Part shown: positions 1-10,294 of the stretch, one piece after another
Position numbering within the stretch: the first letter of the stretch is position 1
How the letters are laid out: each line of letters begins with the position of its first letter
NCBI RefSeq assembly: GCF_017104565.1
Contig: NZ_JAAGPD010000037.1
Span: forward strand, 59,277-123,276
Length of the DNA stretch: 64,000 nucleotides
Origin: Paraburkholderia sp. Tr-20389
GTDB lineage: Bacteria > Pseudomonadota > Gammaproteobacteria > Burkholderiales > Burkholderiaceae
Direction of reading: 5' to 3'
Made by a program: the position numbers and the translations under genes
Notes under the pieces: model-generated
Databases searched by the model: none
What the model saw: only the letters and a program-made list of their open reading frames with translations
What the model was told of the DNA's origin: nothing

Positions 1-54
1 AAGCCCGTTACAGCAACTGGAAAGGACATCGCTGTGCGGCGCGGCGTGCGTGCA

Positions 55-1479
55 TCAGCGCGCGTCGTCGGCGGTCACGCGCCACGCAGACGCATCGTCG
101 TCGACATGCGACACGAGCGTTTCGAGCGAGAGGCCTTTCGTCTCGATCCCGAGCGCCCACACGGCAAGCGCCGCGACGCCGAACGACAGCGCGCCGAGCG
201 TGAAGACGCCGCCCTGTCCGAAGATGGGCAGCACGACGCCGACCGCGTACGGACCGATCAATGAGCCGACACGGCCGATCGCCGATGCAAAGCCGGAACC
301 CGTGGCCCGCGCGCCCGTGCCGTAGAGTTCGGGTGTGTACGTGTAGAGCACGGCCCACATGCCGAACAGGAAGAACTGCATCGCGAGGCCCGTGCAGATC
401 AGCAGCGTCACGCTGTCGGCATGCATCGCGGTCTGGCCGTACGCGTAAGCCATCACGCCGCCGCCGATCAGCGAAGCGATGCACGTCGGCTTGCGTCCCC
501 AGCGCTCGACGAGCCACGCGGCGCACAGAAAGCCCGGCACACCGCCAAGCGAAATGAGCACCGTATAGAACACCGATTTCGTCACGGCGAATCCCGCTTG
601 CTGCATCAGGGCGCCGAGCCACGACGTGAGTCCGTAGAAGCCGAGCAGCGCGAAGAACCACAATGCCCAGACCATGATCGTGCGCTGACGATAGGCGGCG
701 CTCCAGATCTCGCGGAATGCGCCGTGCTTCGAAGGAGCGGCCGAATCGGCGAGCAGCGACGGCGCGGGCAGCGAACGCAGTCCTTTGGACTTCATGACCT
801 TCGCCTCGATGGTGTCGAGCACGGCGTCGGCCTGCGCGAGACGTCCGCGATGTTCGAGCCAGCGCGGCGATTCGGGCACGATGCGCCTCACGATCAGCAC
901 GAATACAGCGGGAATCGCGAGCAGCGCGAAGACGGTGCGCCAGCCGAACTGCGGCAGTACGAAGAACGACACGCAGCCCGCCGTGATGAAGCCCAGCGGC
1001 CAGAAGCCGTCCATCAACGCGACGAGACGTCCGCGCGAAGCCGTCGGCACGAACTCGGACAGCAGCGTCTGCGCGATCGGGAATTCCATGCCCATACCGA
1101 TGCCGAGCAGCACGCGATACACGATCAACGCATCGACGCTTTGCGCCGTCGAGCACAGATACGACGCTACGCCCCACAGCACCATGCTCCACTGAAACAC
1201 GGGGCGGCGTCCGAAGCGGTCCGCGAACAGGCCCGCGACGGCGGCGCCGAGCACCATGCCGAAGAAGCTTGCGCTCGCGACGAGCCCCGCTGCTGCGCTC
1301 GACAGACCGAACTCCGTCTTGATCGAGCCGAGCACGAACGTCATCGTGCCGAGATCGACGGAGTCGAAGAAGAACGCAATCGCGATGATGATGAAGATGG
1401 TGCGGTGATAGCCCGAAAACGGCAGGCGTTCGAGCCGCGCGGCAGCGCTGGCTCGTTTGGCGGAAGCGGTGGTCGGCAT
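55..1479 (-). CDS. MFS transporter, sugar/organic-acid porter type
   Basis: A 474-residue inner-membrane protein with about twelve hydrophobic segments. The loop after helix 2 carries the MFS signature (ADRFGRR, near residue 90) and a PESPRWL motif follows helix 6, as in sugar-porter and metabolite:H+ symporter families. The ATG is preceded by CGGGGAC a few bases upstream. It lies downstream of betA on the same strand, separated by 147 bases that contain a strong hairpin, so it probably has its own promoter. The context suggests a substrate linked to choline or betaine use, but nothing in the sequence fixes the substrate. Only 54 bases remain downstream before the window edge, and they show nothing. 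Confidence 0.85.
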   Translation of the reverse strand: MPTTASAKRASAAARLERLPFSGYHRTIFIIIAIAFFFDSVDLGTMTFVLGSIKTEFGLSSAAAGLVASASFFGMVLGAAVAGLFADRFGRRPVFQWSMVLWGVASYLCSTAQSVDALIVYRVLLGIGMGMEFPIAQTLLSEFVPTASRGRLVALMDGFWPLGFITAGCVSFFVLPQFGWRTVFALLAIPAVFVLIVRRIVPESPRWLEHRGRLAQADAVLDTIEAKVMKSKGLRSLPAPSLLADSAAPSKHGAFREIWSAAYRQRTIMVWALWFFALLGFYGLTSWLGALMQQAGFAVTKSVFYTVLISLGGVPGFLCAAWLVERWGRKPTCIASLIGGGVMAYAYGQTAMHADSVTLLICTGLAMQFFLFGMWAVLYTYTPELYGTGARATGSGFASAIGRVGSLIGPYAVGVVLPIFGQGGVFTLGALSFGVAALAVWALGIETKGLSLETLVSHVDDDASAWRVTADDAR

Positions 1480-1590
1480 GGCGTCCCCGGGTGGAGGGTG
1501 GAAGAAGCCGGCTGTGTCAGCGAAGCCGGTTCAGTCCAGTAGACGCCGCCATTAATCCGTCATATAGAACAGATTCGGCATTGGGATGGA

Positions 1591-1621
1591 ACGTGTGCGT
1601 CATTCGCGATGACGCACACGT
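1591..1621. terminator. Perfect 13-bp inverted repeat between betA and the MFS gene
   Basis: Arms ACGTGTGCGTCAT and ATGACGCACACGT flank a TCGCG loop. It sits immediately after the betA stop on the minus strand and upstream of the MFS gene. There is no T-run on either side, so it may be a 3' stabilising hairpin or an operator rather than a classical intrinsic terminator. Confidence 0.5.
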
Positions 1622-1626
1622 ATTCT

Positions 1627-3345
1627 TCAATGCGTATGTGCGGCCACGCTCCGCGCCGGTGCGGGCGCAGCATGCTTCGCGCCGCGCGCCGGTGTGCCGT
1701 TCGCCACGTAGTAGGACGCTGTCGAACGCGCGAGCGGCGTGCGTCCGCGAATGCGATCGGCGATCTTCTCCGCGAGCATGATGGTCGGCGCGTTCAGGTT
1801 GCCCGTCGTGATGCGCGGCATGATGGACGCATCGACCACGCGCAGGCCTTCGAGTCCATGCACGCGTCCTTCGCCATCGACGACGGCCATATCGTCGTAA
1901 CCCATCGCACACGAACACGACGGATGGTAGGCCGTTTCCGCGCGGGCCCGCACGAACGCATCGATCTGCGCATCGCTCTGCAACTCGGCGCCGGGGCTCA
2001 GTTCGCGGCCGCGGAAGCGATCCAGCGCAGGCTGCGCGATGATCTCGCGCGTGATCCGGATCGCGTCGCGGAACTCACGCCAGTCGAGGGCTTCCGCCAT
2101 GTAGTTGAAGAGGATCGACGGATGCTCGCGCGGATCGCGCGAACGCAGTTTCACGCGTCCACGGCTTGGCGAGCGCATCGAGCCGACGTGTGCCTGGAAG
2201 CCGTGCATCTTGATCGCGTTCGTGCCGTTGTAATTGATCGCGACGGGCAGGAAGTGATACTGGATGTTCGGCCACGGATCGTCGTCGCGGGTGCGGATGA
2301 ATCCGCCCGCTTCGAAATGATTGCTCGCGCCGATCCCTGTGCCCTTCAGCATCCATTCGATGCCGATGGCGGGCTGATTGCGCAGCAGCAGCGCGGGGTA
2401 GAGCGACACGGGCTCCTTGCACTCGTACTGCATGTACATCTCGAGGTGATCCTGCAGATTCTGGCCGACGCCGGGCAGGTCGAGCACGACGGGGATGTCC
2501 AGCTCGCGCAGCCATGCGCCAGGGCCGACGCCCGAGCGTTGCAGGATCTGCGGCGACGCAATTGCGCCACTGCACAGCAGCACTTCGCGCCGCGCGTGGG
2601 CCGTGATCTGCGCCTGTCCATCCAGATACACGACGCCTTGCGCACGCTTGCCGCTAAAGAGAATCCGGTCGGTGGTCGCGTGCGTGACGATCGTGAGATT
2701 GGGGCGTGGCTTCGCCTGATCCAGATAGCCGCGCGCGGTGCTCGCGCGGCGGCCGTTGGCCGTCACGGTGCGGTCCATCGGGCCGAAGCCTTCCTGCTGG
2801 TAACCGTTGAGGTCGTCGGTACGCGGATAGCCCGCCTGCACGCCCGCTTCGATCATCGCTTCGAAGAGCGGATTCACGCCGGGCTTGCTGGTCGTCACAT
2901 GCACGGGACCATCGCCGCCGTGATAGTCGTTCGGGCCGGCATCGCGAGTCTCAGCCTTGCGGAAATACGGCAGGCAATCCAGATAGGTCCAGTTTTCCAG
3001 GCCTTTTCGTTCGGCCCAGCCGTCGTAGTCGAGCGCGTTGCCGCGGATGTAGCACATGCCGTTGATCAGCGACGAACCGCCCAGACCCTTGCCGCGTCCG
3101 CATTCCATGCGCCGGTTGTTCATGAACGGCTCGGGGTCCGTTTCATAGGCCCAGTTGTAGCGACGGCCCTGCAACGGATACGCGAGCGCGGCGGGCATCT
3201 GCGTACGAAAGTCGAAGCGATAGTCGGGCCCGCCCGCTTCGAGCAGCAGCACGGTCACGTCGCGGTCTTCCGTCAGGCGAGTGGCGAGCACATTGCCCGC
3301 CGATCCCGCGCCGATGATGATGTAGTCGTACTCTTTCGCTGCCAT
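1627..3345 (-). CDS. betA: Choline dehydrogenase (GMC oxidoreductase)
   Basis: Oxidises choline to betaine aldehyde (and can oxidise the aldehyde to glycine betaine), passing electrons to the respiratory chain at the membrane. The product has 572 residues. The N-terminal FAD-binding motif [18 protein letters not shown] lies at about residues 6-23, the GMC signature region [13 protein letters not shown] follows, and the C-terminal active-site segment is [11 protein letters not shown]. The frame is open far upstream, but MAAKEYDY is chosen because GGGAG sits 8 bases ahead and the flavin motif then falls at the usual place. It follows betB with an 11-base gap, giving the order betI-betB-betA. 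The C-terminal tail is slightly longer than in E. coli BetA and rich in Ala and Pro. Confidence 0.96.
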   Translation of the reverse strand: MAAKEYDYIIIGAGSAGNVLATRLTEDRDVTVLLLEAGGPDYRFDFRTQMPAALAYPLQGRRYNWAYETDPEPFMNNRRMECGRGKGLGGSSLINGMCYIRGNALDYDGWAERKGLENWTYLDCLPYFRKAETRDAGPNDYHGGDGPVHVTTSKPGVNPLFEAMIEAGVQAGYPRTDDLNGYQQEGFGPMDRTVTANGRRASTARGYLDQAKPRPNLTIVTHATTDRILFSGKRAQGVVYLDGQAQITAHARREVLLCSGAIASPQILQRSGVGPGAWLRELDIPVVLDLPGVGQNLQDHLEMYMQYECKEPVSLYPALLLRNQPAIGIEWMLKGTGIGASNHFEAGGFIRTRDDDPWPNIQYHFLPVAINYNGTNAIKMHGFQAHVGSMRSPSRGRVKLRSRDPREHPSILFNYMAEALDWREFRDAIRITREIIAQPALDRFRGRELSPGAELQSDAQIDAFVRARAETAYHPSCSCAMGYDDMAVVDGEGRVHGLEGLRVVDASIMPRITTGNLNAPTIMLAEKIADRIRGRTPLARSTASYYVANGTPARGAKHAAPAPARSVAAHTH

Positions 3346-3356
3346 GCTGCGCTCCC

Positions 3357-4826
3357 TCAAAACACGGGCTGATATTTGCCCAGTTCGACCTGGATGGACT
3401 TGATGCGCGTGTAGTGCTCGAGCGTCGTGATGCCGTTTTCGCGCCCGACACCCGATTGCTTGTAGCCGCCCACGGGCATTTCCGCGGGTGACTCGCCCCA
3501 CGTGTTGATCCAGCAGATGCCCGCTTCGAGCCGGTGAATCGCGCGATGCGCACGCGCCAGATTCTCCGTCACGACGCCCGCTGCGAGACCATAGATCGTG
3601 TCGTTCGCGCGCGCGATTACTTCGTCTTCGTCGGTGAAGCTCAGAATGCTCATCACAGGCCCGAAGATTTCTTCGCGCACGATCTTCATGTCGTCGCGGC
3701 AGTCGGCGAAGACGGTCGGCTGCACATATTGACCGCGCGCGTAATCGCCTTCGACGATTCGTGCACCGCCCGTCACGAGCCGCGCGCCTTCGCGCTTGCC
3801 GCTTTCGATGTAGCCGAGCACCTTGTCCAGTTGCGCGGCGCTCGCCAGCGGCCCGAAATTGGTCGACGGATCCGACGGCTTGCCGACGCGAATGCGCTTC
3901 ACGCGTTCGAGCACGCGCGCCTCGAACGCCTGCTGCACCGACTGATGCACGAACACACGCGTGCCGTTCGTGCACACCTGTCCTGCACTGAAGAAGTTGG
4001 CGGTCACGGCGATGTCGGCGGCGCGGTCGAGATCGGCGTCTTCGAACACAATCAGCGGCGACTTGCCGCCGAGTTCCATCGTCACTTCCTTCAGCGACGA
4101 ACCGCCGGCCATCGACATCACTTTCTTGCCCGTTTCCACGCCGCCCGTGAACGAGATCTTCGCGATGCCGGGGTGCGCGCTCAGCATCGCGCCCACGCGT
4201 CCGTCGCCCTGCACGACGTTGAACACGCCGGCGGGCACGCCCGCTTCGAGATAGATTTCCGCGAGCTTCGATGCCGACAGCGGCGTGACTTCACTCGGCT
4301 TGAAGATCATCGCGTTGCCGGCAGCGAGCGCGGGCGCCGACTTCCAGCATGCAATCTGGATCGGATAGTTCCATGCGCCGATGCCCGCCGTCACGCCCAG
4401 CGGCTCGCGCCGCGTATAGACGAACGACTCCGCACGCAAGGGAATCTGTTGCCCTTCGATTGCCGTTGCCAGACCGGCGTAATACTCGATCACGTCGGCG
4501 CCCGTGACGATGTCGACCGCGCGCGTTTCCGCAATCGGCTTGCCCGTGTCGCGCATTTCGAGTTCGGCGAGCTCGTCGTTGCGCTCGCGCAGCAGTTCGA
4601 CCGCGCGACGCAGGATGCGCGAGCGCTGCATCGCCGTCATCGCGGCCCACACGCGCAGGCCTTCACGCGCGGATTGCACGGCGCGCTCGATGTCGGCTTC
4701 GCTTGCTTGCTGGACCGTGGCGAGCAGTTCGCCCGTGGCGGGATCGAAGGTGTTGAAGGTGACGCCGCCAGTGGCGTCGACATATTCACCACCGATGTAG
4801 AGACGTTGCAGGCCGTATGCGGACAT
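3357..4826 (-). CDS. betB: Betaine aldehyde dehydrogenase
   Basis: NAD(P)+-dependent oxidation of betaine aldehyde to glycine betaine. The product has 489 residues, the usual BetB length. The ALDH catalytic residues are visible: Glu251 in MELGGKSP and nucleophile Cys285 in [10 protein letters not shown]; the cofactor-binding FTGGVETGK segment is near residue 227. An in-frame ATG 45 bases upstream exists, but AAGGAG at 8 bases before MSAYGLQRL supports the start used here. It lies between betI (63-base gap) and betA (11-base gap), as in the classical bet operon, and should be repressed by BetI. Confidence 0.97.
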   Translation of the reverse strand: MSAYGLQRLYIGGEYVDATGGVTFNTFDPATGELLATVQQASEADIERAVQSAREGLRVWAAMTAMQRSRILRRAVELLRERNDELAELEMRDTGKPIAETRAVDIVTGADVIEYYAGLATAIEGQQIPLRAESFVYTRREPLGVTAGIGAWNYPIQIACWKSAPALAAGNAMIFKPSEVTPLSASKLAEIYLEAGVPAGVFNVVQGDGRVGAMLSAHPGIAKISFTGGVETGKKVMSMAGGSSLKEVTMELGGKSPLIVFEDADLDRAADIAVTANFFSAGQVCTNGTRVFVHQSVQQAFEARVLERVKRIRVGKPSDPSTNFGPLASAAQLDKVLGYIESGKREGARLVTGGARIVEGDYARGQYVQPTVFADCRDDMKIVREEIFGPVMSILSFTDEDEVIARANDTIYGLAAGVVTENLARAHRAIHRLEAGICWINTWGESPAEMPVGGYKQSGVGRENGITTLEHYTRIKSIQVELGKYQPVF

Positions 4827-4889
4827 CCGGGTTTCTCCTTGAAATGCGGTTTTGGTTTGCGCGGCGCTCAAGTGACGCTCAAGCGACGT

Positions 4890-5480
4890 TCAAGCGGCGC
4901 TTTGCGCGAGCAGCAGGTCGATGTAGTCGTTGGCGAGGCGCAGCGCCGCTTTGGTGTCGAACGGATCGCCGGACAATGCGCCGCGCAGCCACAGGCCGTC
5001 GATCATCGCGGCGAGGCCGCTGGCCGCGCGCCGGGCCGAAGCTCGGGGCAATTCCCTGGCGAACTCGGCGCACAGGTTCGAATAGAGCCGCCGCGTATTC
5101 ACGTGCTGCAAACGGCGCAGCGCGGGCTCGTGCATGCTCTCGGACCAGAACGCGAGCCAGGTCTTCATGACAGGGCCGCTCACCTGCGACACGTCGAAGT
5201 TGGCCGCGACAATTGCGCGCAAGCGCGCGCGCGGCTGTGCTTTTGCTGCGATGCGGCGGCGCGTCGTGGCGGCCCATAGATCGCGCAGGATATGGCGCAT
5301 GGTCGCTTCGAGCAGACCGTCCTTGTCGCCGAAATAGTGGCTGACGATGCCCGTCGAAATGTTGGCGCGCTGCGCGACGGAAGCGAGCGTCGTGCCCGAC
5401 AGACCGGACTGGTCGATCGTGAGCAAGGTGGCGTCGATCAGTTGCGCGCGACGCACTTCGCGCATTCCGACTTTGGGCAT
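4890..5480 (-). CDS. betI: TetR-family repressor of choline oxidation genes
   Basis: TetR-type repressor of 196 residues. The N-terminal helix-turn-helix includes [27 protein letters not shown] (given in parts: [27 protein letters not shown]), matching BetI. MPKVGM is the conserved BetI start; a GTG five codons upstream is also possible. It is first in the betI-betB-betA operon and diverges from fdhA. A BetI-like inverted repeat lies 46 bases upstream of the start, consistent with autorepression relieved by choline. Confidence 0.94.
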   Translation of the reverse strand: MPKVGMREVRRAQLIDATLLTIDQSGLSGTTLASVAQRANISTGIVSHYFGDKDGLLEATMRHILRDLWAATTRRRIAAKAQPRARLRAIVAANFDVSQVSGPVMKTWLAFWSESMHEPALRRLQHVNTRRLYSNLCAEFARELPRASARRAASGLAAMIDGLWLRGALSGDPFDTKAALRLANDYIDLLLAQSAA

Positions 5481-5525
5481 GGTGACTCGCAGCACTTTCG
5501 AAAGTCGTCACTCTAGTCTTTTTTT

Positions 5526-5539
5526 ATTGAACGATCAAT
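5526..5539. promoter_or_regulatory. betI: Candidate BetI operator
   Basis: ATTGAACGATCAAT is an inverted repeat ATTGA-N4-TCAAT in the betI/fdhA divergent region, in an AT-rich stretch otherwise unusual here. Its position just ahead of betI fits a TetR-family operator. It could also influence fdhA. Confidence 0.6.
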
Positions 5540-5676
5540 CAACAAAAACGGTCTGGACCGGCTTTGTCGGTTTCGGGAAAACGCGTGTCGGTTTTTGAAC
5601 ATTGGCGCACGGGGCAAAAGGACTAACCTCGACTCAGCGCCTTTTCGCGCATGCAGACCAACATGGAGACGAGACG

Positions 5677-6876
5677 ATGAGCAGCAATCGCGGTGTCGTG
5701 TATCTGGGGCAGGGCAAGGTCGAAGTGCGGCCGATCGATTATCCGAAGATGGTAGATCCGCGCGGCCGCGCGATTGGCCACGGCGTGATTCTGAAAGTGG
5801 TGTCGACGAATATTTGCGGCTCGGACCAGCACATGGTGCGCGGCCGCACGACGGCTGAAGTCGGCCTTGTTTTAGGGCACGAAATCACGGGTGAAGTGAT
5901 CGAAGTCGGTCGCGACGTGGAGACGCTGAAAATCGGCGATCTGGTGTCCGTACCGTTCAACGTCGCATGCGGCCGCTGTCAGACCTGCAAGGAGCAGCAC
6001 ACGGGCGTGTGCCTGAACGTGAACCCGTCGCGTGCGGGCGGCGCGTACGGTTACGTCGACATGGGTGGCTGGATCGGCGGGCAAGCCGAATACGTGCTGG
6101 TTCCGTATGCGGACTTCAATCTGCTGAAGTTTCCCGACCGCGACCGCGCGATGGAAAAGATCCGCGACCTCACGTGTCTCTCCGATATCCTGCCGACGGG
6201 CTATCACGGCGCGGTGATGGCGGGCGTGAAGCCGGGTTCGACCGTCTACATCGCGGGCGCGGGCCCTGTCGGCATGGCGGCGGCCGCATCGGCGCGCATC
6301 CTGGGTGCGGCCTGCACGATCATCGGCGACATGAACGAAGAGCGTCTCGCGCACGCTCGCGCTGTCGGCTTCGAGACGGTCAACCTGTCGAAGGATGCGA
6401 CACTCGGCGAGCAGATCGCGCAGATTCTCGGCAAACCCGAGGTAGATTGCGCCGTCGATTGCGTCGGCTTCGAAGCACACGGCCACGGCAGCAGCGGCGC
6501 GCGCGAAGAAGCGCCCGCCACGGTGCTCAATTCGCTGATGGATATCACGAAGCCTGCCGGCGCGATCGGCATTCCGGGCCTCTATGTGACGGACGATCCG
6601 GGCGCCGTCGACGTCGCCGCGAAGAAGGGCAGCCTGTCGATCCGCTTCGGCCTCGGCTGGGCCAAGTCGCACTCGTTCCACACGGGTCAGACGCCCGTGA
6701 TGAAGTACAACCGCAATCTGATGCAGGCGATTCTGTGGGACCGTCTGCCTATCGCGGATATCGTCAACGTGACGGTCATTTCGCTCGAGAACGCGCCCGA
6801 TGGCTACCGTCAGTTCGATGGCGGCGCGCCGCGCAAGTTCGTGCTCGATCCGCATGGTTTGCTGAAGGCCGCGTGA
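5677..6876 (+). CDS. fdhA: Formaldehyde dehydrogenase, glutathione-independent
   Basis: Zinc- and NAD+-dependent oxidation of formaldehyde to formate in the cytoplasm. The product has 399 residues, essentially the length of Pseudomonas putida FdhA. Visible features are the catalytic-zinc segment NICGSDQHMVRGR, the GHEITGE motif, structural-zinc cysteines in CGRCQTCKEQHTGVC, and the Rossmann motif GAGPVGMAA. The start MSSNRGVVYLGQ follows GGAGACGAGACG. Each oxidative N-demethylation of betaine-derived amines releases formaldehyde, so placing fdhA beside bet genes is functionally consistent. It ends with a clear intrinsic terminator. Confidence 0.95.
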   Translation: MSSNRGVVYLGQGKVEVRPIDYPKMVDPRGRAIGHGVILKVVSTNICGSDQHMVRGRTTAEVGLVLGHEITGEVIEVGRDVETLKIGDLVSVPFNVACGRCQTCKEQHTGVCLNVNPSRAGGAYGYVDMGGWIGGQAEYVLVPYADFNLLKFPDRDRAMEKIRDLTCLSDILPTGYHGAVMAGVKPGSTVYIAGAGPVGMAAAASARILGAACTIIGDMNEERLAHARAVGFETVNLSKDATLGEQIAQILGKPEVDCAVDCVGFEAHGHGSSGAREEAPATVLNSLMDITKPAGAIGIPGLYVTDDPGAVDVAAKKGSLSIRFGLGWAKSHSFHTGQTPVMKYNRNLMQAILWDRLPIADIVNVTVISLENAPDGYRQFDGGAPRKFVLDPHGLLKAA

Positions 6877-6942
6877 TCCGAACCGGCTGGTTCGTCATGC
6901 GTTGGTAGCAGGTCGAAGTCTCCTCTGTCCTTATCCTGGACG

Positions 6943-6980
6943 ATGCTGCGTTGCCTCTCGCGAGGCACGCAGCATTTTTT
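6943..6980 (+). terminator. Intrinsic terminator after fdhA
   Basis: Stem ATGCTGCG/CGCAGCAT with an inner TGCCTC/GAGGCA stem, followed by a run of seven T. It lies 67 bases after the fdhA stop. Confidence 0.85.
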
Positions 6981-7006
6981 TATTCACGCGATGGATGTTC
7001 CGCGCT

Positions 7007-7549
7007 TCAGAAGTCGTGTCGAATCGAGAAGGTCGCGCCGCGCTCGTGCGCGTGATTGAGGTTCAGAAGCGGATTGGCCCTGAAGCTCCAGTCGTCGTCA
7101 TCGCTGGCGGCAGTGGACGGAACGCCCTGCGGGTCGGACGGAAGGCCGAAGCCATAGGCGGGCAAGGGCGAACGGCCGGCCTGAGCGCCGTCGAGCGGGG
7201 CCAGGTAGGGATCACCCGGCGCATGCCCGTAACGGAAGCGGTGTTTGCCTTGCGCGATGTTGTTGCTATCGGGCAGTCCGTAAGCCACCGCACTCCATTG
7301 CATCGCGTTCTGGACCACATAGCGGCGTACATGGCGAAACGGCGTGTACGCCGGTGATGCAGCGACGGGATACGAATAGAAGAGAACGGATGTCGAATAA
7401 TGCCTTTTGGGTAGGGCGTGAACGGGACGTTTGGCAAATGACATCGCGCCGTTCAGAAGCAATAACGCGCCGACAATCCAGAGCACTGGATTGCGGCGCG
7501 CAATCAATCCGATCCTGCCAACGATGTAGTCGATCACCCTACCGGCCAC
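7007..7549 (-). CDS. Small membrane-anchored hypothetical protein
   Basis: Not recognised. The frame encodes up to 180 residues from a GTG start, with one hydrophobic segment (VLWIVGALLLLNGAMSFA, about residues 22-39) followed by a soluble, Pro- and Ser-containing domain ending in FSIRHDF. No strong ribosome-binding site is seen. It converges with fdhA and is codirectional with nrdJ upstream. The hydrophobic anchor and high-GC codon pattern favour a real gene over the competing frames, but support is modest. Confidence 0.45.
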   Translation of the reverse strand: MAGRVIDYIVGRIGLIARRNPVLWIVGALLLLNGAMSFAKRPVHALPKRHYSTSVLFYSYPVAASPAYTPFRHVRRYVVQNAMQWSAVAYGLPDSNNIAQGKHRFRYGHAPGDPYLAPLDGAQAGRSPLPAYGFGLPSDPQGVPSTAASDDDDWSFRANPLLNLNHAHERGATFSIRHDF

Positions 7550-7651
7550 CCCCGGTCCATTGAGACCCTCACCGATTAAGGCATGAATAAATCAGTTTAG
7601 TTCGCTTTGCATCATTGACGAACGACTCTGACAGGTAAAAACTGCGGGCGA

Positions 7652-10195
7652 TTATCCGCATGCGCCAATTTCACCGCACGCCGTGCAAAAGTCGCAGCCG
7701 TCTTTACGAATCACGGCATTGGCACCGCAATTGCCGCATTTGCGGCCATGCATCGTGCGTAGTTCCTGAGCGCTGCGTGCTTCTTCCGCAGAGCCTTCGA
7801 CAATGGAAAGCGCATTGTTCGCAGTCGAAGCGGTGAGATTCGCGTCGTCGCGCGGCGGATGAGCAAGAAGGCGGGACGGCACCTGGTTGCCTTCTGCATC
7901 GAGAAAGCCACGGCGGTGCAGAATCTGCTGAAGCGCATAGGCGAGGGCGGCGACTTCCGAATCGTGCCAGCGCGGCGAACGGTGGCCGTCGAGCCGCTGC
8001 ACGTCGCCGAGCCTGACCTGGCCTCGATCCCACGACACCTTGCGTAAGTCCTGCAGATTGCGCGCGACGAAGCCGCCTCGCGCGGCCAGCGACAGCGAGC
8101 GCATCGTCGCCGTGATCCATTGCTGCGATTCGTCGCGCTGACCGGCGGGGATGAAGAACTCGATGGGGCGCTCGATCGTCACTTCTTCGCCGCCTACGCG
8201 TCCCGTCACTTCGATGAAAGACACGGCCAGATACAGCGACTTCTTGCCCGCTGCCGTCAGGTACTCGACCTTCTCGATGATCGCGGGTAACTGGCCCTTG
8301 GGGCGATGATCGATGGCGATGCGCAGCGGGTCGAGATCGACTTCGGCGAGTGCATCGTCGGCCATCGGAGCGGGTTCGGGCGTGACGCTCAGCACGGCGC
8401 CGAGCGTTTCGTTCGGGCGATATGTCGCGAGTCCTTTCAGCCCGCCTTTCCATGCATCGAAATAGAGATTTTCGAACGCGTCGAAAGGATAGTCTGCGGG
8501 CACGTTGACGGTTTTCGAAATCGACGTGTCGATGTACGGCTGCACGGCCGCCATCATATCCAGATGATCGCGCGCCGACATTTCGAGCGCGCTGACGAAG
8601 TAGTCGGGCAGATGGCCGACGTCGCCGCCCAGTTCGCGATACAGACGGTAAGCATGATCTTCGACGGCAAACTGCTCGCGGCTGCCGTTCGCCATCACCT
8701 TCATGCGGGTATAGGTCCATGAGAACGCGGGCTCGATACCGTTCGACGCGTTGTCGGCGAACGCGAGACTGACCGTGCCCGTCGGCGCGATGGAAAGGAG
8801 GTGGCTATTGCGGATGCCGTGCGTGCGGATTGCTTCCTTGACGTCGTCGGGAAGGCGCGATGCGAAGGTGCCGTCTTCGAGATACTGCTTGGCATTGAAG
8901 AGCGGGAACGCGCCGCGTTCGCGCGCGAGTTCGACGGACGCGCGATACGCCTCATCGCGCATCAGCTTTGCGATGCGCACCGCGAAATCGCGGCCTTCCT
9001 GCGAGTTGTAGCGCAGGCCCATCATCACGAGCGTGTCGCCGAGCCCGGTGAAGCCCACGCCGATGCGCCGCTTCGCGCGCGATTCATCGTATTGCTGGTC
9101 GAGCGGCCAGAGCGTGACATCGAGCACGTCGTCGAGAAAACGTACATGAGTGCGCGTGCGTTGCGCGAGTGCGTCCCAGTCGAACGATGGCTTGCCGCCG
9201 TGCCGCTGAGCGAACGGATCGAGCACGAAGCGCGTGAGGTTCAGCGGGCCGAGATTGCAGCAGCCGTAGGGCGGCAGCGGTTGTTCGCCGCACGGGTTGG
9301 TCGCGCGGATCGATTCGACGGCGCGCAGATTGTTGTCGTCGTTCATCCGCGAGATGAATACGATGCCGGGTTCCGCGATGTCGTAGGTCGAGCGCATGAT
9401 GCGATCGAAGATTTCTTTCGCGCGCCGTTCGCTGTAGACCCACATGCCGTCGTCGCGCTGGCGCACGTCGTTGGCCGCACGCAATGCGGGCGTCGGTTCC
9501 GCGCGATGCACGAGCTGCCACATCGCGTCGTTTTCGACGGCTTGCATGAATTCGTCGGTGACGGCGACGGAAACGTTGAAGTTGTTCCAGCGGCCTTTGG
9601 AGTGCTTGGCCTCGATGAATTCGAGCAGATCGGGGTGTGTGCAATCGAGCACGGCCATTTGCGCGCCGCGCCGCGAGCCTGCGCTTTCGACGGTGCGGCA
9701 CGACGCGTCGAACACGTCGATATAGCTGCACGGGCCCGACGCCGACGAACTTGTTGTTTTCACACGCGCGCCGCGCGGCCGGATTGCCGAGAAGTTGTAG
9801 CCGACGCCGCCGCCGCGGCGCATCGTTTCGGCTGCTTGCAGCAGTGCGACATAGATGCCGGGCAGGCCTTGATCGTCGACGCCCTGGATGCTGTCGCCGA
9901 CGGGTTGCACGAAGCAGTTGATCAGGGTCGCCTGGATGCCTGCGCCTGCGGCGCTCATGATGCGGCCGGCGCCGAGCGCGCCGTTCTGGAGGTTTTCGAC
10001 GAAACGGGCTTCGATTGCTGGGCGCAGTGCTTCTGGCTCGGCGAGGGCGACGCCGCGTGCGACTCTTCGGTAGACGTCGTCGGCTGTGCGTTCATCGCCC
10101 TTTGCGTACTTTTCCATGAGTACGTCGAGGGAGAATTGCTGCGGCGCGATGGTGGTGGAGTTGAGTTGCGACAGGTCGTTGTCGGTGTCGGCCAT
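7652..10195 (-). CDS. nrdJ: Adenosylcobalamin-dependent (class II) ribonucleotide reductase
   Basis: Reduces ribonucleotides to deoxyribonucleotides using coenzyme B12, without needing oxygen. The product has 847 residues. Visible are the N-terminal redox cysteine segment (INCFVQPVGDSIQG), the active-site loop NPCGEQPLPPYGCCNLGPLN with its radical cysteine and glutamate, KRIGVGFTGLGD, and the effector-type APTGTVSLAF. The C-terminus is a zinc ribbon with CGNCGA and CDFCTACGEIGAC. MADTDNDLSQ is taken as start; the longer open frame runs backward into a repeat element. A weak hairpin followed by TTTTT overlaps the stop. Codons near the N-terminus look more A-ending than the rest of the gene. 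No cobalamin riboswitch was recognised upstream. Confidence 0.95.
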   Translation of the reverse strand: MADTDNDLSQLNSTTIAPQQFSLDVLMEKYAKGDERTADDVYRRVARGVALAEPEALRPAIEARFVENLQNGALGAGRIMSAAGAGIQATLINCFVQPVGDSIQGVDDQGLPGIYVALLQAAETMRRGGGVGYNFSAIRPRGARVKTTSSSASGPCSYIDVFDASCRTVESAGSRRGAQMAVLDCTHPDLLEFIEAKHSKGRWNNFNVSVAVTDEFMQAVENDAMWQLVHRAEPTPALRAANDVRQRDDGMWVYSERRAKEIFDRIMRSTYDIAEPGIVFISRMNDDNNLRAVESIRATNPCGEQPLPPYGCCNLGPLNLTRFVLDPFAQRHGGKPSFDWDALAQRTRTHVRFLDDVLDVTLWPLDQQYDESRAKRRIGVGFTGLGDTLVMMGLRYNSQEGRDFAVRIAKLMRDEAYRASVELARERGAFPLFNAKQYLEDGTFASRLPDDVKEAIRTHGIRNSHLLSIAPTGTVSLAFADNASNGIEPAFSWTYTRMKVMANGSREQFAVEDHAYRLYRELGGDVGHLPDYFVSALEMSARDHLDMMAAVQPYIDTSISKTVNVPADYPFDAFENLYFDAWKGGLKGLATYRPNETLGAVLSVTPEPAPMADDALAEVDLDPLRIAIDHRPKGQLPAIIEKVEYLTAAGKKSLYLAVSFIEVTGRVGGEEVTIERPIEFFIPAGQRDESQQWITATMRSLSLAARGGFVARNLQDLRKVSWDRGQVRLGDVQRLDGHRSPRWHDSEVAALAYALQQILHRRGFLDAEGNQVPSRLLAHPPRDDANLTASTANNALSIVEGSAEEARSAQELRTMHGRKCGNCGANAVIRKDGCDFCTACGEIGACG

Positions 10196-10294
10196 GAGGT
10201 TTCTCTGTGAGAGACGACGCGCCCTGGCGTCGCGGGCAGGTCTTACCTTAGCGCAGGGCGCGGTTGCGTGCAAACCGCGTGCGTCAAGGTTTTT

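Noticed and set aside
8-1192. Long open frame overlapping the MFS gene in another frame
   Set aside because: Arg/Ala/His-rich composition without recognisable motifs, typical of shadow frames in high-GC DNA; the MFS frame has clear family motifs.
3534-5279. 581-residue frame on the plus strand opposite betB and betI
   Set aside because: Overlaps two well-supported genes and has no recognisable fold.
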